A DNA stretch of 64,000 nt from assembly GCF_900447215.1 (NCBI RefSeq), contig NZ_UFYA01000001.1:2294001-2358000 (forward strand), read 5' to 3'. The notes under the pieces were generated by a model, which did not search any database, was not told the origin of the DNA, and saw nothing but the letters and a program-made list of their open reading frames with translations. Both the position numbers and the translations under genes were made by a program. The DNA is from Dermatophilus congolensis (GTDB taxonomy: Bacteria > Actinomycetota > Actinomycetes > Actinomycetales > Dermatophilaceae). Shown piece by piece: positions 43,591-52,423 of the stretch (position 1 is the stretch's first letter; each line of letters begins with the position of its first letter).

Positions 43591-45041
43591 ACAACCCCAT
43601 CCGTCGCGTCGCGATCCTCGCCGCAACAATGTTCGCGGCCTTACTGATCTCCACCACGATCATTCAGTTTTTCCAAGCACAAGAACTGCGAGACAAACCG
43701 AATAACACCCGCACTCTTCTGGCCTCTTACGCCACCGCGCGCGGATCAATCCTCATTGGCGGCAACGAAATCGCCTCGTCCCGACCCGTGGATGACCAAT
43801 ACCGATACCAACGCGTCTACCCCAAAGGTGACCTATACGCACACGTCACTGGCTACTACTCGCTCGTCTACGGAGCAGGAGCTGGCCTGGAGAAAGCAGC
43901 TCACGATCTCCTCAGCGGCCAAGCAAGCTCACTCATCTACCGACGCCTCGGCGATCTCATCACTGGCCAAAACCCCAGCGGAGCAACCCTGGAACTGACC
44001 ATCAACCCAGCTGCACAGAAGGCAGCCGAAGCAGCACTCGGTGAACGTCGCGGAGCCGCAGTCGCACTCGACCCCAAAACTGGCGCCGTCTTAGCCATGG
44101 TCAGCCACCCCACATTCGACCCCAACTCCTTGGCAGGCCACGATCGCAGCAAAGTGACCAGTGCCTGGGAACGGTTCTCCAAAGCTAAGAGCAACCCCAC
44201 CATCAACCGAGCTATCGGCGGTAACCTCTATCCACCCGGATCCACTTTCAAACTCATCACAGCCGCCGCAGCTCTCGAATCACAAAAATACGGAACCCAA
44301 ACCCAACTACCCGGACCTGAACGACTCCCCCTGCCAGGCAGCAGCACAAGCCTTCCCAACGCGGGAGGTGGCGCATGCGACAACGGCACAGTCACTCTCG
44401 CACGCGCTGTACAAATGTCCTGCAACACAGCTTTCGGCTACCTCGGACAGCAACTCGGCGGTGACGCCATCCGCAGCCAGGCAGCAAAATTCGGGTTCGG
44501 TGAACAACTCAAAATTCCCATGTCAGTTACCCCAAGCACCATCCCTAAGAACAGCGACACAGCACAGAACATCCAAATTGCTATCGGCCAGTTCGATGTC
44601 CGCGCGACTCCCATGCAAATAGCTATGGTCGCTGCAGGCATCGCTAACGGCGGCGAACTGATGAAGCCATACCTCATCAGCAAAACAATGGGCGCAGACC
44701 TTGATGTCATCGAGGAAACACGTCCACAAAAACTCAGCACAGCAGTCAGCAAAGAAACAGCTAAAAAACTCACCCAAATGATGGAAGGCGTCGTGGAAGG
44801 CGGAACTGGCACCAAGGCACAGATTTCCGGCGTCAAAGTCGCTGGAAAATCTGGTACCGCCGAACACGGAGAAGGGCGCCCACCACACGCATGGTTCACG
44901 GCGTTCGCGCCGGCAAACGACCCACAGGTCGCCGTCGCCGTCGTGGTCGAAGACGGCGGAGTAGCAGGAAGCGAAGGGGGCGGCGGCAAGGTTTCGGCAC
45001 CGATCGCCAAAAAAATCATGGAGGCAGTGATCAACCGATGA
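43587..45041 (+). CDS. pbpA: Penicillin-binding protein PbpA (class B transpeptidase)
   Basis: A 484-residue monofunctional transpeptidase with an N-terminal membrane anchor (RVAILAATMFAALLISTTII). Active-site motifs are YPPGSTFK (SxxK nucleophile Ser), SCNTAFG (SxN) and KSGTAEH (KTG box). It crosslinks peptidoglycan with RodA; mycobacterial PbpA is phosphorylated by PknB and acts at the septum. Overlaps rodA and pknA by ATGA. Confidence 0.95.
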   Translation: MNNPIRRVAILAATMFAALLISTTIIQFFQAQELRDKPNNTRTLLASYATARGSILIGGNEIASSRPVDDQYRYQRVYPKGDLYAHVTGYYSLVYGAGAGLEKAAHDLLSGQASSLIYRRLGDLITGQNPSGATLELTINPAAQKAAEAALGERRGAAVALDPKTGAVLAMVSHPTFDPNSLAGHDRSKVTSAWERFSKAKSNPTINRAIGGNLYPPGSTFKLITAAAALESQKYGTQTQLPGPERLPLPGSSTSLPNAGGGACDNGTVTLARAVQMSCNTAFGYLGQQLGGDAIRSQAAKFGFGEQLKIPMSVTPSTIPKNSDTAQNIQIAIGQFDVRATPMQIAMVAAGIANGGELMKPYLISKTMGADLDVIEETRPQKLSTAVSKETAKKLTQMMEGVVEGGTGTKAQISGVKVAGKSGTAEHGEGRPPHAWFTAFAPANDPQVAVAVVVEDGGVAGSEGGGGKVSAPIAKKIMEAVINR

Positions 45042-46633
45042 GGTACGAGACCGGTCTAGAATTCGGCAACCGCTACACACTCGGCGATCGCATCGCAGTA
45101 GGCGGCATGGGTGAAGTGTGGCGTGCCCGTGACAAAGTGCTCGAACGTGACGTCGCCATCAAACTTCTCAGCCCCACCCTTGCTGGCCAACCCGGGTTCG
45201 CTCAACGGTTCCGCGAAGAGGCTCGCAACTCCGCAGCTCTTGGCCACCCCAATATTGCCAATGTCTACGACTATGGCGAAGACTCTGGTGCTCACTGGCT
45301 TGTGATGGAGCTGGTGGAGGGAAATAATCTCGCGCATATCCTCAAAGATGAAGTACGCATCGACCCAGATCGCACCTCTTCAATCCTTGCTCAGGCTGCG
45401 CTTGGTCTTCAGGCAGCCCACGATGCAGGCGTGATTCACCGCGATGTCAAGACCGCGAACATCATCATCCGCAACGATGGCGTCGCCAAGATCACCGACT
45501 TCGGTATTTCTCGTGCTATCGATGCGGTTCCGATTACTCGCACCGGCGAAGTTATGGGAACCGCTCAGTACATCTCCCCTGAGCAGGCCACCGGTAAACC
45601 AGTAGGCCCTGCCAGCGATATCTACTCGCTGGGTGTGGTTGCCTACGAGATGGTTGCTGGGCACCGTCCTTTCGAAGAAACCAGTCCAGTTGCTACAGCA
45701 ATGGCGCATGTCCAGGATCCTGTCCCACCGCTACCTGGATGGGTTCCTGAGGACCTCTCGACGGTGATCATGTCGTGTCTGAACAAGGCACCTGAGGATC
45801 GTCCTGCTTCGGCCGGCGATCTGGCCCGTATGTTGACTGGCGGCCCCTCTGCAGCTGGATTGCTCGCAACACAACGCATCACGCAACCTGGCTCTGGACA
45901 GCGCATCACCACTCGCCCCCAGACACACCCCGTCCCTACTTATTACGAAGACGACATCGAGGAATCACCTCGTAACAAATCATGGCTATGGTTCCTCATC
46001 GCCATCGCAGTCATTGGGTTGCTTATCTTCGGAGGTATGGCTTCTGGCCTGCTCGGAGGTGGCTCGAAAACACCTGATTCACCCGAAACGATCTCTCCCA
46101 CGTCCACAGCTCCAACCACATCAAGCCCGAGCTCCACAACGGCAGACAGTAGCGGCGAATCCAGCACTATTGATGCACGTGACTACATCGGTCTAACTGC
46201 TGATGAGGCGAGCGCGAAACTGCGTGAACGTGGGTTTGTTCCGAAGATCAACCACATTGATGCACCACAGTCTGCTGAAACTGTTGTATCCATTGATCCC
46301 ACCGGATCTGTTTCTAAGGGCTCTGAAGTCAAACTCAACGTTTCGCGAGGTAAGGGCAGCGGCAGCAGTAAGCCTGGCAGCACAGCTACCGTCACGGTGA
46401 CGCAAGCTCCAAGCCACACTCGTACGCAGAACCCAGCTCCTAGTGACAAGCAACCCCCGTCAGACCAGGAGCCGGACTCTTCAGACAAAAGCCCTGACAA
46501 CAGTGGGAAGCAGAACCCTGCTCCTCCCGGTGGTGGAGCCAACGGCTTCCCGCACATGCACTCGGCACAGCAGGATCAATCGGCACAGCAGGATGCAACG
46601 CCTTTGGATGAAGGAATGGCCCAAGACAAGTGA
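45038..46633 (+). CDS. pknA: Ser/Thr protein kinase PknA with extracellular PASTA-like domain
   Basis: A 531-residue kinase starting at ATG 45038, overlapping the pbpA stop by ATGA. Gly-rich loop VGGMGEVW, catalytic Lys in VAIKLL, VIHRDVKTAN and DFGISRA are intact. The membrane segment is WLWFLIAIAVIGLLIFGG (about residue 315). Unlike mycobacterial PknA, a PASTA-like unit follows (DYIGLTADEASAKLRERGF...VSKGSEVKLNVSRG), then a Pro/Ser/Gln-rich tail. It would sense muropeptides or lipid II outside the cell. GTGA overlap with pknB. Confidence 0.93.
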   Translation: MRYETGLEFGNRYTLGDRIAVGGMGEVWRARDKVLERDVAIKLLSPTLAGQPGFAQRFREEARNSAALGHPNIANVYDYGEDSGAHWLVMELVEGNNLAHILKDEVRIDPDRTSSILAQAALGLQAAHDAGVIHRDVKTANIIIRNDGVAKITDFGISRAIDAVPITRTGEVMGTAQYISPEQATGKPVGPASDIYSLGVVAYEMVAGHRPFEETSPVATAMAHVQDPVPPLPGWVPEDLSTVIMSCLNKAPEDRPASAGDLARMLTGGPSAAGLLATQRITQPGSGQRITTRPQTHPVPTYYEDDIEESPRNKSWLWFLIAIAVIGLLIFGGMASGLLGGGSKTPDSPETISPTSTAPTTSSPSSTTADSSGESSTIDARDYIGLTADEASAKLRERGFVPKINHIDAPQSAETVVSIDPTGSVSKGSEVKLNVSRGKGSGSSKPGSTATVTVTQAPSHTRTQNPAPSDKQPPSDQEPDSSDKSPDNSGKQNPAPPGGGANGFPHMHSAQQDQSAQQDATPLDEGMAQDK

Positions 46634-48438
46634 CCGACGAGACCCGCAAACTCGCCAATCGCTATGAGGTCCGTGGCCTCGTAGGCCGAGGCGGCATGGC
46701 CGATGTCCACGCCGGATTCGACACACGGCTTGGGCGCGAGGTCGCAATCAAAATTCTTCGCTCCGAACTTGCTCGCGACCCTGCGTTTCTTCACCGTTTC
46801 CGCCGTGAAGCGCAAGCGGCTGCAAGTTTGAACCACCCGTCGATCGTGGCTGTGTTCGATTCAGGCGAAGATGAGCACACTGATACGCACGGTCAAACTC
46901 TTGTTCAGCCGTTCATTGTCATGGAGTACGTTCACGGAATCACTTTGCGTGAACGTCTGGCTGAGGCAGGCTGCCTTTCGCTCAAGGAAGCCTGTGACAC
47001 CCTGACTCAGGTACTCGCTGCGCTCGGGTATAGTCATAGTCACGGCATCGTTCACCGCGATATCAAGCCTGGCAACGTGATGGTTACTCCCACTGGCGTC
47101 GCCAAGGTCATGGACTTTGGTATTGCTAGGGCTATTGCGGACTCTGCAGCAACAATGACGAACACTTCCGTAGTCATTGGCACTGCTCAGTACCTCTCGC
47201 CCGAGCAAGCCCAAGGCCGTGAAATCGATGCGCGTTCAGACATCTACTCGGCGGGTTGTTTGCTCTATGAACTCGTAACTGGGCGCACCCCGTTTATTGG
47301 TGAGTCGCCGGTGTCTATCGCCTATCAGCACGTAGGTGAGCCACCTCAGTCTCCTTCTGTTTTCAATGAAGAGATCCCCGCAGCGCTGGATCATGTGATT
47401 CTTCACGCGTTGGAGAAGAGCCCCGCAGATCGCTATCAGAGCGCTGAAGAGTTCGATGATGACATCAAGGCTTTTCTCAAGGGCGATTCGCCTCAGGCAC
47501 ATGGATCAGATTCAGCGACTGCGGTATTCGGCGCGGCCAAAAATGGCGAAGCAACTGATGTTCATCAGGTGGTAACAGCTAAGCCACAAGAACCTGCCCG
47601 CCGCAAGCGACGCTGGTTAATCCCTCTGGTAGCTACTTTCGTAGTTGTTTCTGCTTTCTTAGGGGTCCTTGCTTCTCAAGGTTTGTTGACGTTTGCTGAG
47701 AAAACTGTCGCTGTGCCCAATCTGGCGCAAAAGACAGACGCCCAGGCACAACAGGCTCTTTCTGAACTTGGGCTAGCTGCGGGGAAAGAGACGACAAGTA
47801 ATCCTGCCAAGGCCGGGACTGTACTTTCTCAAAATCCGGCGGCAGGAAATCATGTTCAGGTTGGGAGCACCGTTTCGTATGTGGTCTCTTCAGGACCGGC
47901 GACTTTACAGGTGCCAGACTTGCGTAATTTTGAGCAGGCTGCTGCACGTCAGACGCTGGAAGATCGTGGTCTTGCAATTCAGGCTGTCGAACCTATCGAT
48001 AGCAAGGATGTTTCGGCGGGTAACGTTGTTTCTACTGACCCGCCAGCAGGAGCATCGGTGAAAGAGGGCACCAAGGTCACACTGAATGTCTCCACTGGCC
48101 GGGTAACTGTGCCGAACCTAGTTGGTTTGAGCAGAGAAGACGCGATCCGCAAGTTGAAGGAAGCTGGGCTTGGCCGAGTGTTCACTCCCGTGCGGGGTAA
48201 CGGCAAGCCAGGAACGGTACTGTCGCAGAGTTACCAAAAGGGCGAGAAGGTCCCGGTTGGTACTGTGATCGAACTCAACATTGTTTCGGAGCCGCCTCCT
48301 GCGCCTACTGCTACTGCAACTGTCACGGTTCCGCCTTCTCCTTCTCCTTCTCCCCCGGCGAGTGGCCCGATTGGAGAGGGAGATGACCCTGGTGAAGAGC
48401 CGGATCCTAACCACTCGATAAATTCGGGTAAGCCTTGA
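46630..48438 (+). CDS. pknB: Ser/Thr protein kinase PknB with three PASTA domains
   Basis: A 602-residue membrane kinase with a GTG start. Kinase domain 1-280: VGRGGMADVHAGFD, VAIKILRSE, IVHRDIKPGN and MDFGIARA. Membrane span near 325-345 (WLIPLVATFVVVSAFLGVL). Three PASTA units follow, starting VAVPNLAQKT, LQVPDLRNFE and VTVPNLVGLS, then a Pro-rich C-terminus. PknB senses cell-wall precursors and phosphorylates division and wall-synthesis proteins; mycobacterial PknB has four PASTA units. It is last in the operon and converges on the trpG-type gene. Confidence 0.96.
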   Translation: MTDETRKLANRYEVRGLVGRGGMADVHAGFDTRLGREVAIKILRSELARDPAFLHRFRREAQAAASLNHPSIVAVFDSGEDEHTDTHGQTLVQPFIVMEYVHGITLRERLAEAGCLSLKEACDTLTQVLAALGYSHSHGIVHRDIKPGNVMVTPTGVAKVMDFGIARAIADSAATMTNTSVVIGTAQYLSPEQAQGREIDARSDIYSAGCLLYELVTGRTPFIGESPVSIAYQHVGEPPQSPSVFNEEIPAALDHVILHALEKSPADRYQSAEEFDDDIKAFLKGDSPQAHGSDSATAVFGAAKNGEATDVHQVVTAKPQEPARRKRRWLIPLVATFVVVSAFLGVLASQGLLTFAEKTVAVPNLAQKTDAQAQQALSELGLAAGKETTSNPAKAGTVLSQNPAAGNHVQVGSTVSYVVSSGPATLQVPDLRNFEQAAARQTLEDRGLAIQAVEPIDSKDVSAGNVVSTDPPAGASVKEGTKVTLNVSTGRVTVPNLVGLSREDAIRKLKEAGLGRVFTPVRGNGKPGTVLSQSYQKGEKVPVGTVIELNIVSEPPPAPTATATVTVPPSPSPSPPASGPIGEGDDPGEEPDPNHSINSGKP

Positions 48439-48525
48439 TAACAGAGGCTTTAGTTGCTTCCAGGGTTTGACAGTCGTGGAGCGGCGTTGTGGTCGTACAC
48501 CTCTAGCTTCATCTGGGGTGAGCGG

Positions 48526-49173
48526 TCAGAACGCCGCTTCTTTGATGAGGGGACTCATTGTTGCGCTAGCTTCAATAACGCCGGAGACACCGGTGGTTGC
48601 GAGCCAGTTGGCTAGTAACCGGTGGCCTTGAGCAGTCATGACGCTTTCGGGGTGGAACTGCACGCTAGATAGAGGAAGGGTTGCGTGCCTGAGTCCCATG
48701 ATAATGCCGTTATCGGTGCGGGCATCGACGATGAGTTCAGGTGGCAGGGTCTTTTCGTCAACGGCAAGTGAGTGGTATCTGGTGGCGCGGAAGGGATTAC
48801 TGATACCTGCGAATACCCCTGTATTGTCGTGAAATACGTCGCTTACTTTGCCATGGACGAGTTCTGGTGCACGTGTCACTGATGCTCCGTAAGCTACAGC
48901 GAGTGCTTGCAGGCCGAGGCAGACCCCAAACATGGGTACGTGTTTTTGGGCACATGCGTGGATAACGTCGATGGATTTGCCTGAGTTTTCTGGGGTTCCT
49001 GGACCTGGTGAGATAAGCACGCCGTCGTATTGGCCCACTGTCTGTGGGATAACGATGTCGTTGCGGATGACGTGACACTCGGTTCCTAGTTGTTCCAGAT
49101 ACCCCACAATTGTGTAGACAAAGCTGTCGAAGTTATCGACTACTAGTACTTTGCTTCCGGCACCTGTTGTCAC
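48526..49173 (-). CDS. trpG: Glutamine amidotransferase (anthranilate/aminodeoxychorismate synthase component II)
   Basis: A 215-residue class I amidotransferase starting at GTG 49173 (GAAAGG 8 bases upstream). It supplies ammonia from glutamine to anthranilate or aminodeoxychorismate synthase. Start of domain VLVVDNFDSFVYTIV, oxyanion strand LISPGPGTPENSG, nucleophile Cys in FGVCLGLQALAVAYG and His/Glu in VQFHPESVMT are all present. The gene next to pknB in actinobacteria is named trpG or pabA; sequence alone does not separate the two. Confidence 0.9.
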   Translation of the reverse strand: MTTGAGSKVLVVDNFDSFVYTIVGYLEQLGTECHVIRNDIVIPQTVGQYDGVLISPGPGTPENSGKSIDVIHACAQKHVPMFGVCLGLQALAVAYGASVTRAPELVHGKVSDVFHDNTGVFAGISNPFRATRYHSLAVDEKTLPPELIVDARTDNGIIMGLRHATLPLSSVQFHPESVMTAQGHRLLANWLATTGVSGVIEASATMSPLIKEAAF

Positions 49174-49377
49174 GTGTGTTGCCTTTCTTTTCCGATCTGT
49201 TTTCGGGTCGTTGGTGACCGCGTGTAGATCGTCCACAACCGTAATCCAGGTGTGGCGTCTAGAGGATGGCCACGTTGGTCGGGCTGCTTTGTGTGTAGGC
49301 CGTAATGTTGGTCTCTGGAGCCATCAAAAGTGTTCTTTGAGAGCACTTACACTTCGATCAGCGCAGGAGATTTCGCA

Positions 49378-49728
49378 GTGTCTAACCTATCCCGCAATGA
49401 GCCCGCGGACGTGGCAGGCTCGCCGTCCGGCTACGCATCAGCTATGGACGACTACGACAACCTTTCTCCGAAGGAGCAGAAAGCCCTGCGCAAAGCCCAG
49501 AAGAAAGAGGAGCGAGCACAGCAGAAGATCGCTCGCAAATCGATGGGTGGCAATCGTCCTTGGTTTGTCCCGACGATGCTTGGCTTGATGCTTATTGGTC
49601 TTGTGTGGGTTGTTGTTTTCTACTTGAGTAGTTACAAGTATCCAATTGAGTCGTTGCAGAACTGGAATTTAGGTATTGGCTTCGCGTTCATCATGGCTGG
49701 TTTTTTGATGACGACTCAGTGGAAGTAA
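49378..49728 (+). CDS. crgA: Cell division protein CrgA
   Basis: A 116-residue membrane protein that helps recruit FtsZ-ring and wall-synthesis proteins in actinobacteria. The start chosen is GTG 49378 with AGGAGA 7 bases upstream. The N-terminal half is charged (LSPKEQKALRKAQKKEERAQ); two membrane spans follow (WFVPTMLGLMLIGLVWVVVFY and GIGFAFIMAGFLMTTQWK). Divergent from the trpG-type gene. Location beside pknB is conserved. Confidence 0.93.
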   Translation: MSNLSRNEPADVAGSPSGYASAMDDYDNLSPKEQKALRKAQKKEERAQQKIARKSMGGNRPWFVPTMLGLMLIGLVWVVVFYLSSYKYPIESLQNWNLGIGFAFIMAGFLMTTQWK

Positions 49729-50049
49729 GACCGGTTCTCACTTCGACTTCATTGGATGGTGGGTGCTACTGCGGTGGCCCCACCATCGTCGTATGTGAAC
49801 GCTGGGCCATCTCGGGATGGCTGTAAACCGTTTTTGTGGAGTTTCGTATCGTTCTCCACAGGCTTGTGCACAGCTGGGGATGAATTACATGGATGTAAGA
49901 GAACCTGGCCTCGTCGAGCGTGAAGCATGGTTGACCTGCACTTTCAGCATTAATTGGTCTTACTCAACGTTCTCGTAGTGTTTCTTTCCACCGATGTGGA
50001 TATCCCTCCGGATGTGCTGCTGTGGAAATCAGCTGCTGCACTCACACGG
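49729..50049. other. Intergenic region with a terminator-like hairpin
   Basis: About 320 bp between convergent crgA and rhomboid genes. A 9-bp inverted repeat GATGGTGGG / CCCACCATC (49755-49763, 49779-49787) shortly after crgA is a probable terminator without a U-run. Nothing else is supported. Confidence 0.45.
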
Positions 50050-50859
50050 TCACCAACTAAGGTGAGTGATGCTTCCGACTACCTCGTACTTGTGCCAGGC
50101 AAGGGCTATGAGTGCTGCTGCGATGGCAGCAAGTCCCAGCCAGCGCAATGTGCGGATGCAGATTTTGCGTTGGAGAGCGCAGAGGGCACCGATCATGAAG
50201 CCGGTGAACAAACCACCGAGTTGGCTTTGCCAGACGATTCCTTCAATGAAGAGGGGCAAAGTTGCGTTGATGAAAAGAGCTGCAAGTATGCCTCGTATGT
50301 CGGCGCCAACTGTTGGTGCGAGGACAAAGAGTATCGCGAAGAGACCGAAAATGGCTCCGGAAGCGCCGACTGTTGCCTGCATCCAGGTTCCGTTGGGGTC
50401 GGTAATAGAGGTGGAAAACCAGATAGATCCGACTGATCCGCCGATAGCGCACACGCAGTAGGAAGCCAGGAAAAACTTTGTGTTTATTGCTGGTTCAAGT
50501 GTGCGTCCCAGTACCCAAAGACAGAGCATATTGAACAGCAAGTGCCAGATTTGGGGTGCGTGGAGGAAAGATGCGGTCAGGAAACGCCATGGTTCTAGTG
50601 CCCCGAGGGAAGGCATAAAGGCACCATTTTGGAACAGAAGATGGTCGAGGCTGGGGATGAGTTGGGCGAACCAGACTAGGATGCAGAGCGCGATGAGGGT
50701 GTATGTGACCGGTGTGGTGAGGTATTGGCGCGCGGTGAGGGCTGCGTAGTGGCTACGGTTGGTGGGGGGTGAGGGGGCCTTCTGGTCCACCGTTGTCTCT
50801 GCTTTCGGCGTATCGCTTTGTGGGTGGGGCGCGTTGTGGTGGATAAGCGTGCGGGGCAC
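50050..50859 (-). CDS. Rhomboid-family membrane protein with Gln in place of the catalytic His
   Basis: A 269-residue protein with a Pro-rich cytoplasmic N-terminus and about six to seven membrane spans. Rhomboid features are the L1/TM2 motif HLLFN (His106, Asn110) and the nucleophile motif GASG (Ser168 in TVGASGAIFGLFA). In the sixth-span motif, normally H-L-G-G, the sequence is VWQSQLGGLFTG, so Gln213 replaces the catalytic His. It is therefore probably a non-proteolytic rhomboid, or one with altered chemistry. Otherwise it fits actinobacterial rhomboids found near ppiA and crgA. Confidence 0.88.
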   Translation of the reverse strand: MPRTLIHHNAPHPQSDTPKAETTVDQKAPSPPTNRSHYAALTARQYLTTPVTYTLIALCILVWFAQLIPSLDHLLFQNGAFMPSLGALEPWRFLTASFLHAPQIWHLLFNMLCLWVLGRTLEPAINTKFFLASYCVCAIGGSVGSIWFSTSITDPNGTWMQATVGASGAIFGLFAILFVLAPTVGADIRGILAALFINATLPLFIEGIVWQSQLGGLFTGFMIGALCALQRKICIRTLRWLGLAAIAAALIALAWHKYEVVGSITHLSW

Positions 50860-50947
50860 CTGCAGCGTGTGCTGCGGATGCCCCGCACGTTATCGAGCCT
50901 AGGTGGCCATGGATTGTGCTTTCACGTGGTGTGTCAGCGTGTCGTTG

Positions 50948-51466
50948 TCACTCGGTGATGGTGACGGACTGGATAGTGATGTCTTCGGTGGGGCGGTCCT
51001 GCGCACCGGTCTGAGTGGCGGCGATGGCATCGACAACGTCGCGGCTTTCCTGGTCGGCAACTTCGCCGAAGATGGTGTGCTTGCCCTGCAGCCAGGTGGT
51101 GGGGGCAACGGTGATGAAGAACTGAGAGCCGTTGGTGCCGCGCCCCATGCGTTTGCCTGCGTTAGCCATGGCAAGGATGTAAGGCTTGGAGAAGTCCAGG
51201 TCAGGGTGGATCTCGTCGTCAAACATGTAGCCGGGGCCACCTGTGCCGATACCCAAGGGGCATCCGCCTTGGATCATGAAGCCGGGGATGACGCGGTGGA
51301 AAATCACACCGTCGTAGAACGGTTCCGGGGACGTTTTGCCGCCGTCTGCCTGGTATTCCTTGGTGCCGTTGGCAAGGCCGACGAAGTTTTCTACGGTCTT
51401 GGGCGCGTGGTCGGGGAACAGGGTCAGGTTGATGTCGCCCTTGTTCGTGTGAAGTGTGACGTTCAT
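50948..51466 (-). CDS. Cyclophilin-type peptidyl-prolyl isomerase
   Basis: A 172-residue cytoplasmic cyclophilin starting at ATG 51466 (MNVTLHTNKGDINLTLF; AAGG 9 bases upstream). It interconverts cis and trans prolyl bonds. Active-site features are FHRVIPGFMIQGG, GTNGSQFFI and the HTIFGEV region; the N-terminus (APKTVENFVGLA) is typical of bacterial PpiA/B. Near crgA and rhomboid as in many actinobacteria. Confidence 0.94.
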   Translation of the reverse strand: MNVTLHTNKGDINLTLFPDHAPKTVENFVGLANGTKEYQADGGKTSPEPFYDGVIFHRVIPGFMIQGGCPLGIGTGGPGYMFDDEIHPDLDFSKPYILAMANAGKRMGRGTNGSQFFITVAPTTWLQGKHTIFGEVADQESRDVVDAIAATQTGAQDRPTEDITIQSVTITE

Positions 51467-51693
51467 GGGGTCCATCCTTCCATGCCCTCGGGAGCGGGTC
51501 GACAAGAGTTGGTGGGATACATTTCGCCCATGGCTGCACCCCTAAGGGTGTAAATAGTGCGTTTTTGTGCAGCTGGCGGTCAGTTGCAACTTTTAGGGTT
51601 GAGCGAAATGCAGTTATTAGGACTGTCTTTTGAGTGCTTTACGTGCAGGATGGTAAATACACAAATCCGCAACTGACGCACAGGAGGCCAGTG

Positions 51694-52368
51694 GTGGCGA
51701 AGAAAAAGAAGACGTACAAGATTCCGTCGCTCAAGGTGACCGTGCCCACGTTGGCTGGTCTGTGGGAAGCGGCCGAGCCGAAGCTGAGCGACGCGGCCGA
51801 TACGGCTAGGGAGACCGCGACCTCCGTGGCGCAGCGCGCTGAGGAGAGTTTCGAGAAGGCTCGCGTGGCTGCGCGTGACACTGCGGATTCTGTTGCAAGT
51901 CAAGCCGAGGGGCGAGCTGGTGACTTGCGTTCAAAATGGAGCGAGATCGTAACGCAGCTTGAAGAGGCCAGTGATGTTGATCCTCAGGTGTGGCGCGAAC
52001 GTGCCGTTGGTGCTCGTGCGGTGATGCGTGGCGATGCGGTAGCAACTCCAGTGAAAAAGAAGTGTGCTGGTTTTGGTGGAGTGCTGGGTGTTGTTGTTGT
52101 GCTCGCGGCTGCGGGGGCGGCGTACTACGTGTTGAAGCAGCGTCAGGCTGAGTATGAAGACCCATGGGCACGTCCGTTGACTGACCCTTATGCTGCGCCC
52201 ACTAGTGGTCGAGCTTCGAGCGTTTCGGATGGTGCTGCATCGGGGCCGAAGCCTGGACAGATCTCCACGTTGGGTGAAGCACCGACGGGTGATGGCGTGG
52301 CTCCAACGAATCCTGAGCAGGTGCATGACGCTTCGGTTGAGGCGCCGGAGAACCCGAAAAACAGTTAA
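51694..52368 (+). CDS. Coiled-coil membrane protein of unknown function (DUF5324-like)
   Basis: A 224-residue protein starting at GTG 51694 with AGGAGG 6 bases upstream. Residues 1-30 are basic (KKKKTYKIPSLK). Residues 30-95 form an Ala/Glu-rich amphipathic helix (DAADTARETATSVAQRAEES), then a single membrane span near 135-155 (GVLGVVVVLAAAGAAYYVL), then a Pro/Ser/Gly-rich tail. The layout resembles DUF5324-type actinobacterial proteins; the function is unknown. Confidence 0.75.
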   Translation: MAKKKKTYKIPSLKVTVPTLAGLWEAAEPKLSDAADTARETATSVAQRAEESFEKARVAARDTADSVASQAEGRAGDLRSKWSEIVTQLEEASDVDPQVWRERAVGARAVMRGDAVATPVKKKCAGFGGVLGVVVVLAAAGAAYYVLKQRQAEYEDPWARPLTDPYAAPTSGRASSVSDGAASGPKPGQISTLGEAPTGDGVAPTNPEQVHDASVEAPENPKNS

Positions 52369-52379
52369 TTTTGGTGATG

Positions 52380-52418
52380 CGTGAGGCGGGGCTTGAGTTT
52401 CTAGGCTCCCGCCTCACG
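52380..52418. terminator. Bidirectional hairpin terminator
   Basis: An 11-bp stem CGTGAGGCGGG (52380-52390) / CCCGCCTCACG (52408-52418) with a 17-base loop, between the convergent coiled-coil protein and aminotransferase genes. Confidence 0.75.
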
Positions 52419-52423
52419 TGTGT

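Noticed and set aside
46083-48420. Possible CRISPR or tandem DNA repeats in the kinase C-termini
   Set aside because: The repeats are diverged PASTA protein domains and Pro/Ser-rich tails, not conserved DNA repeats with spacers.
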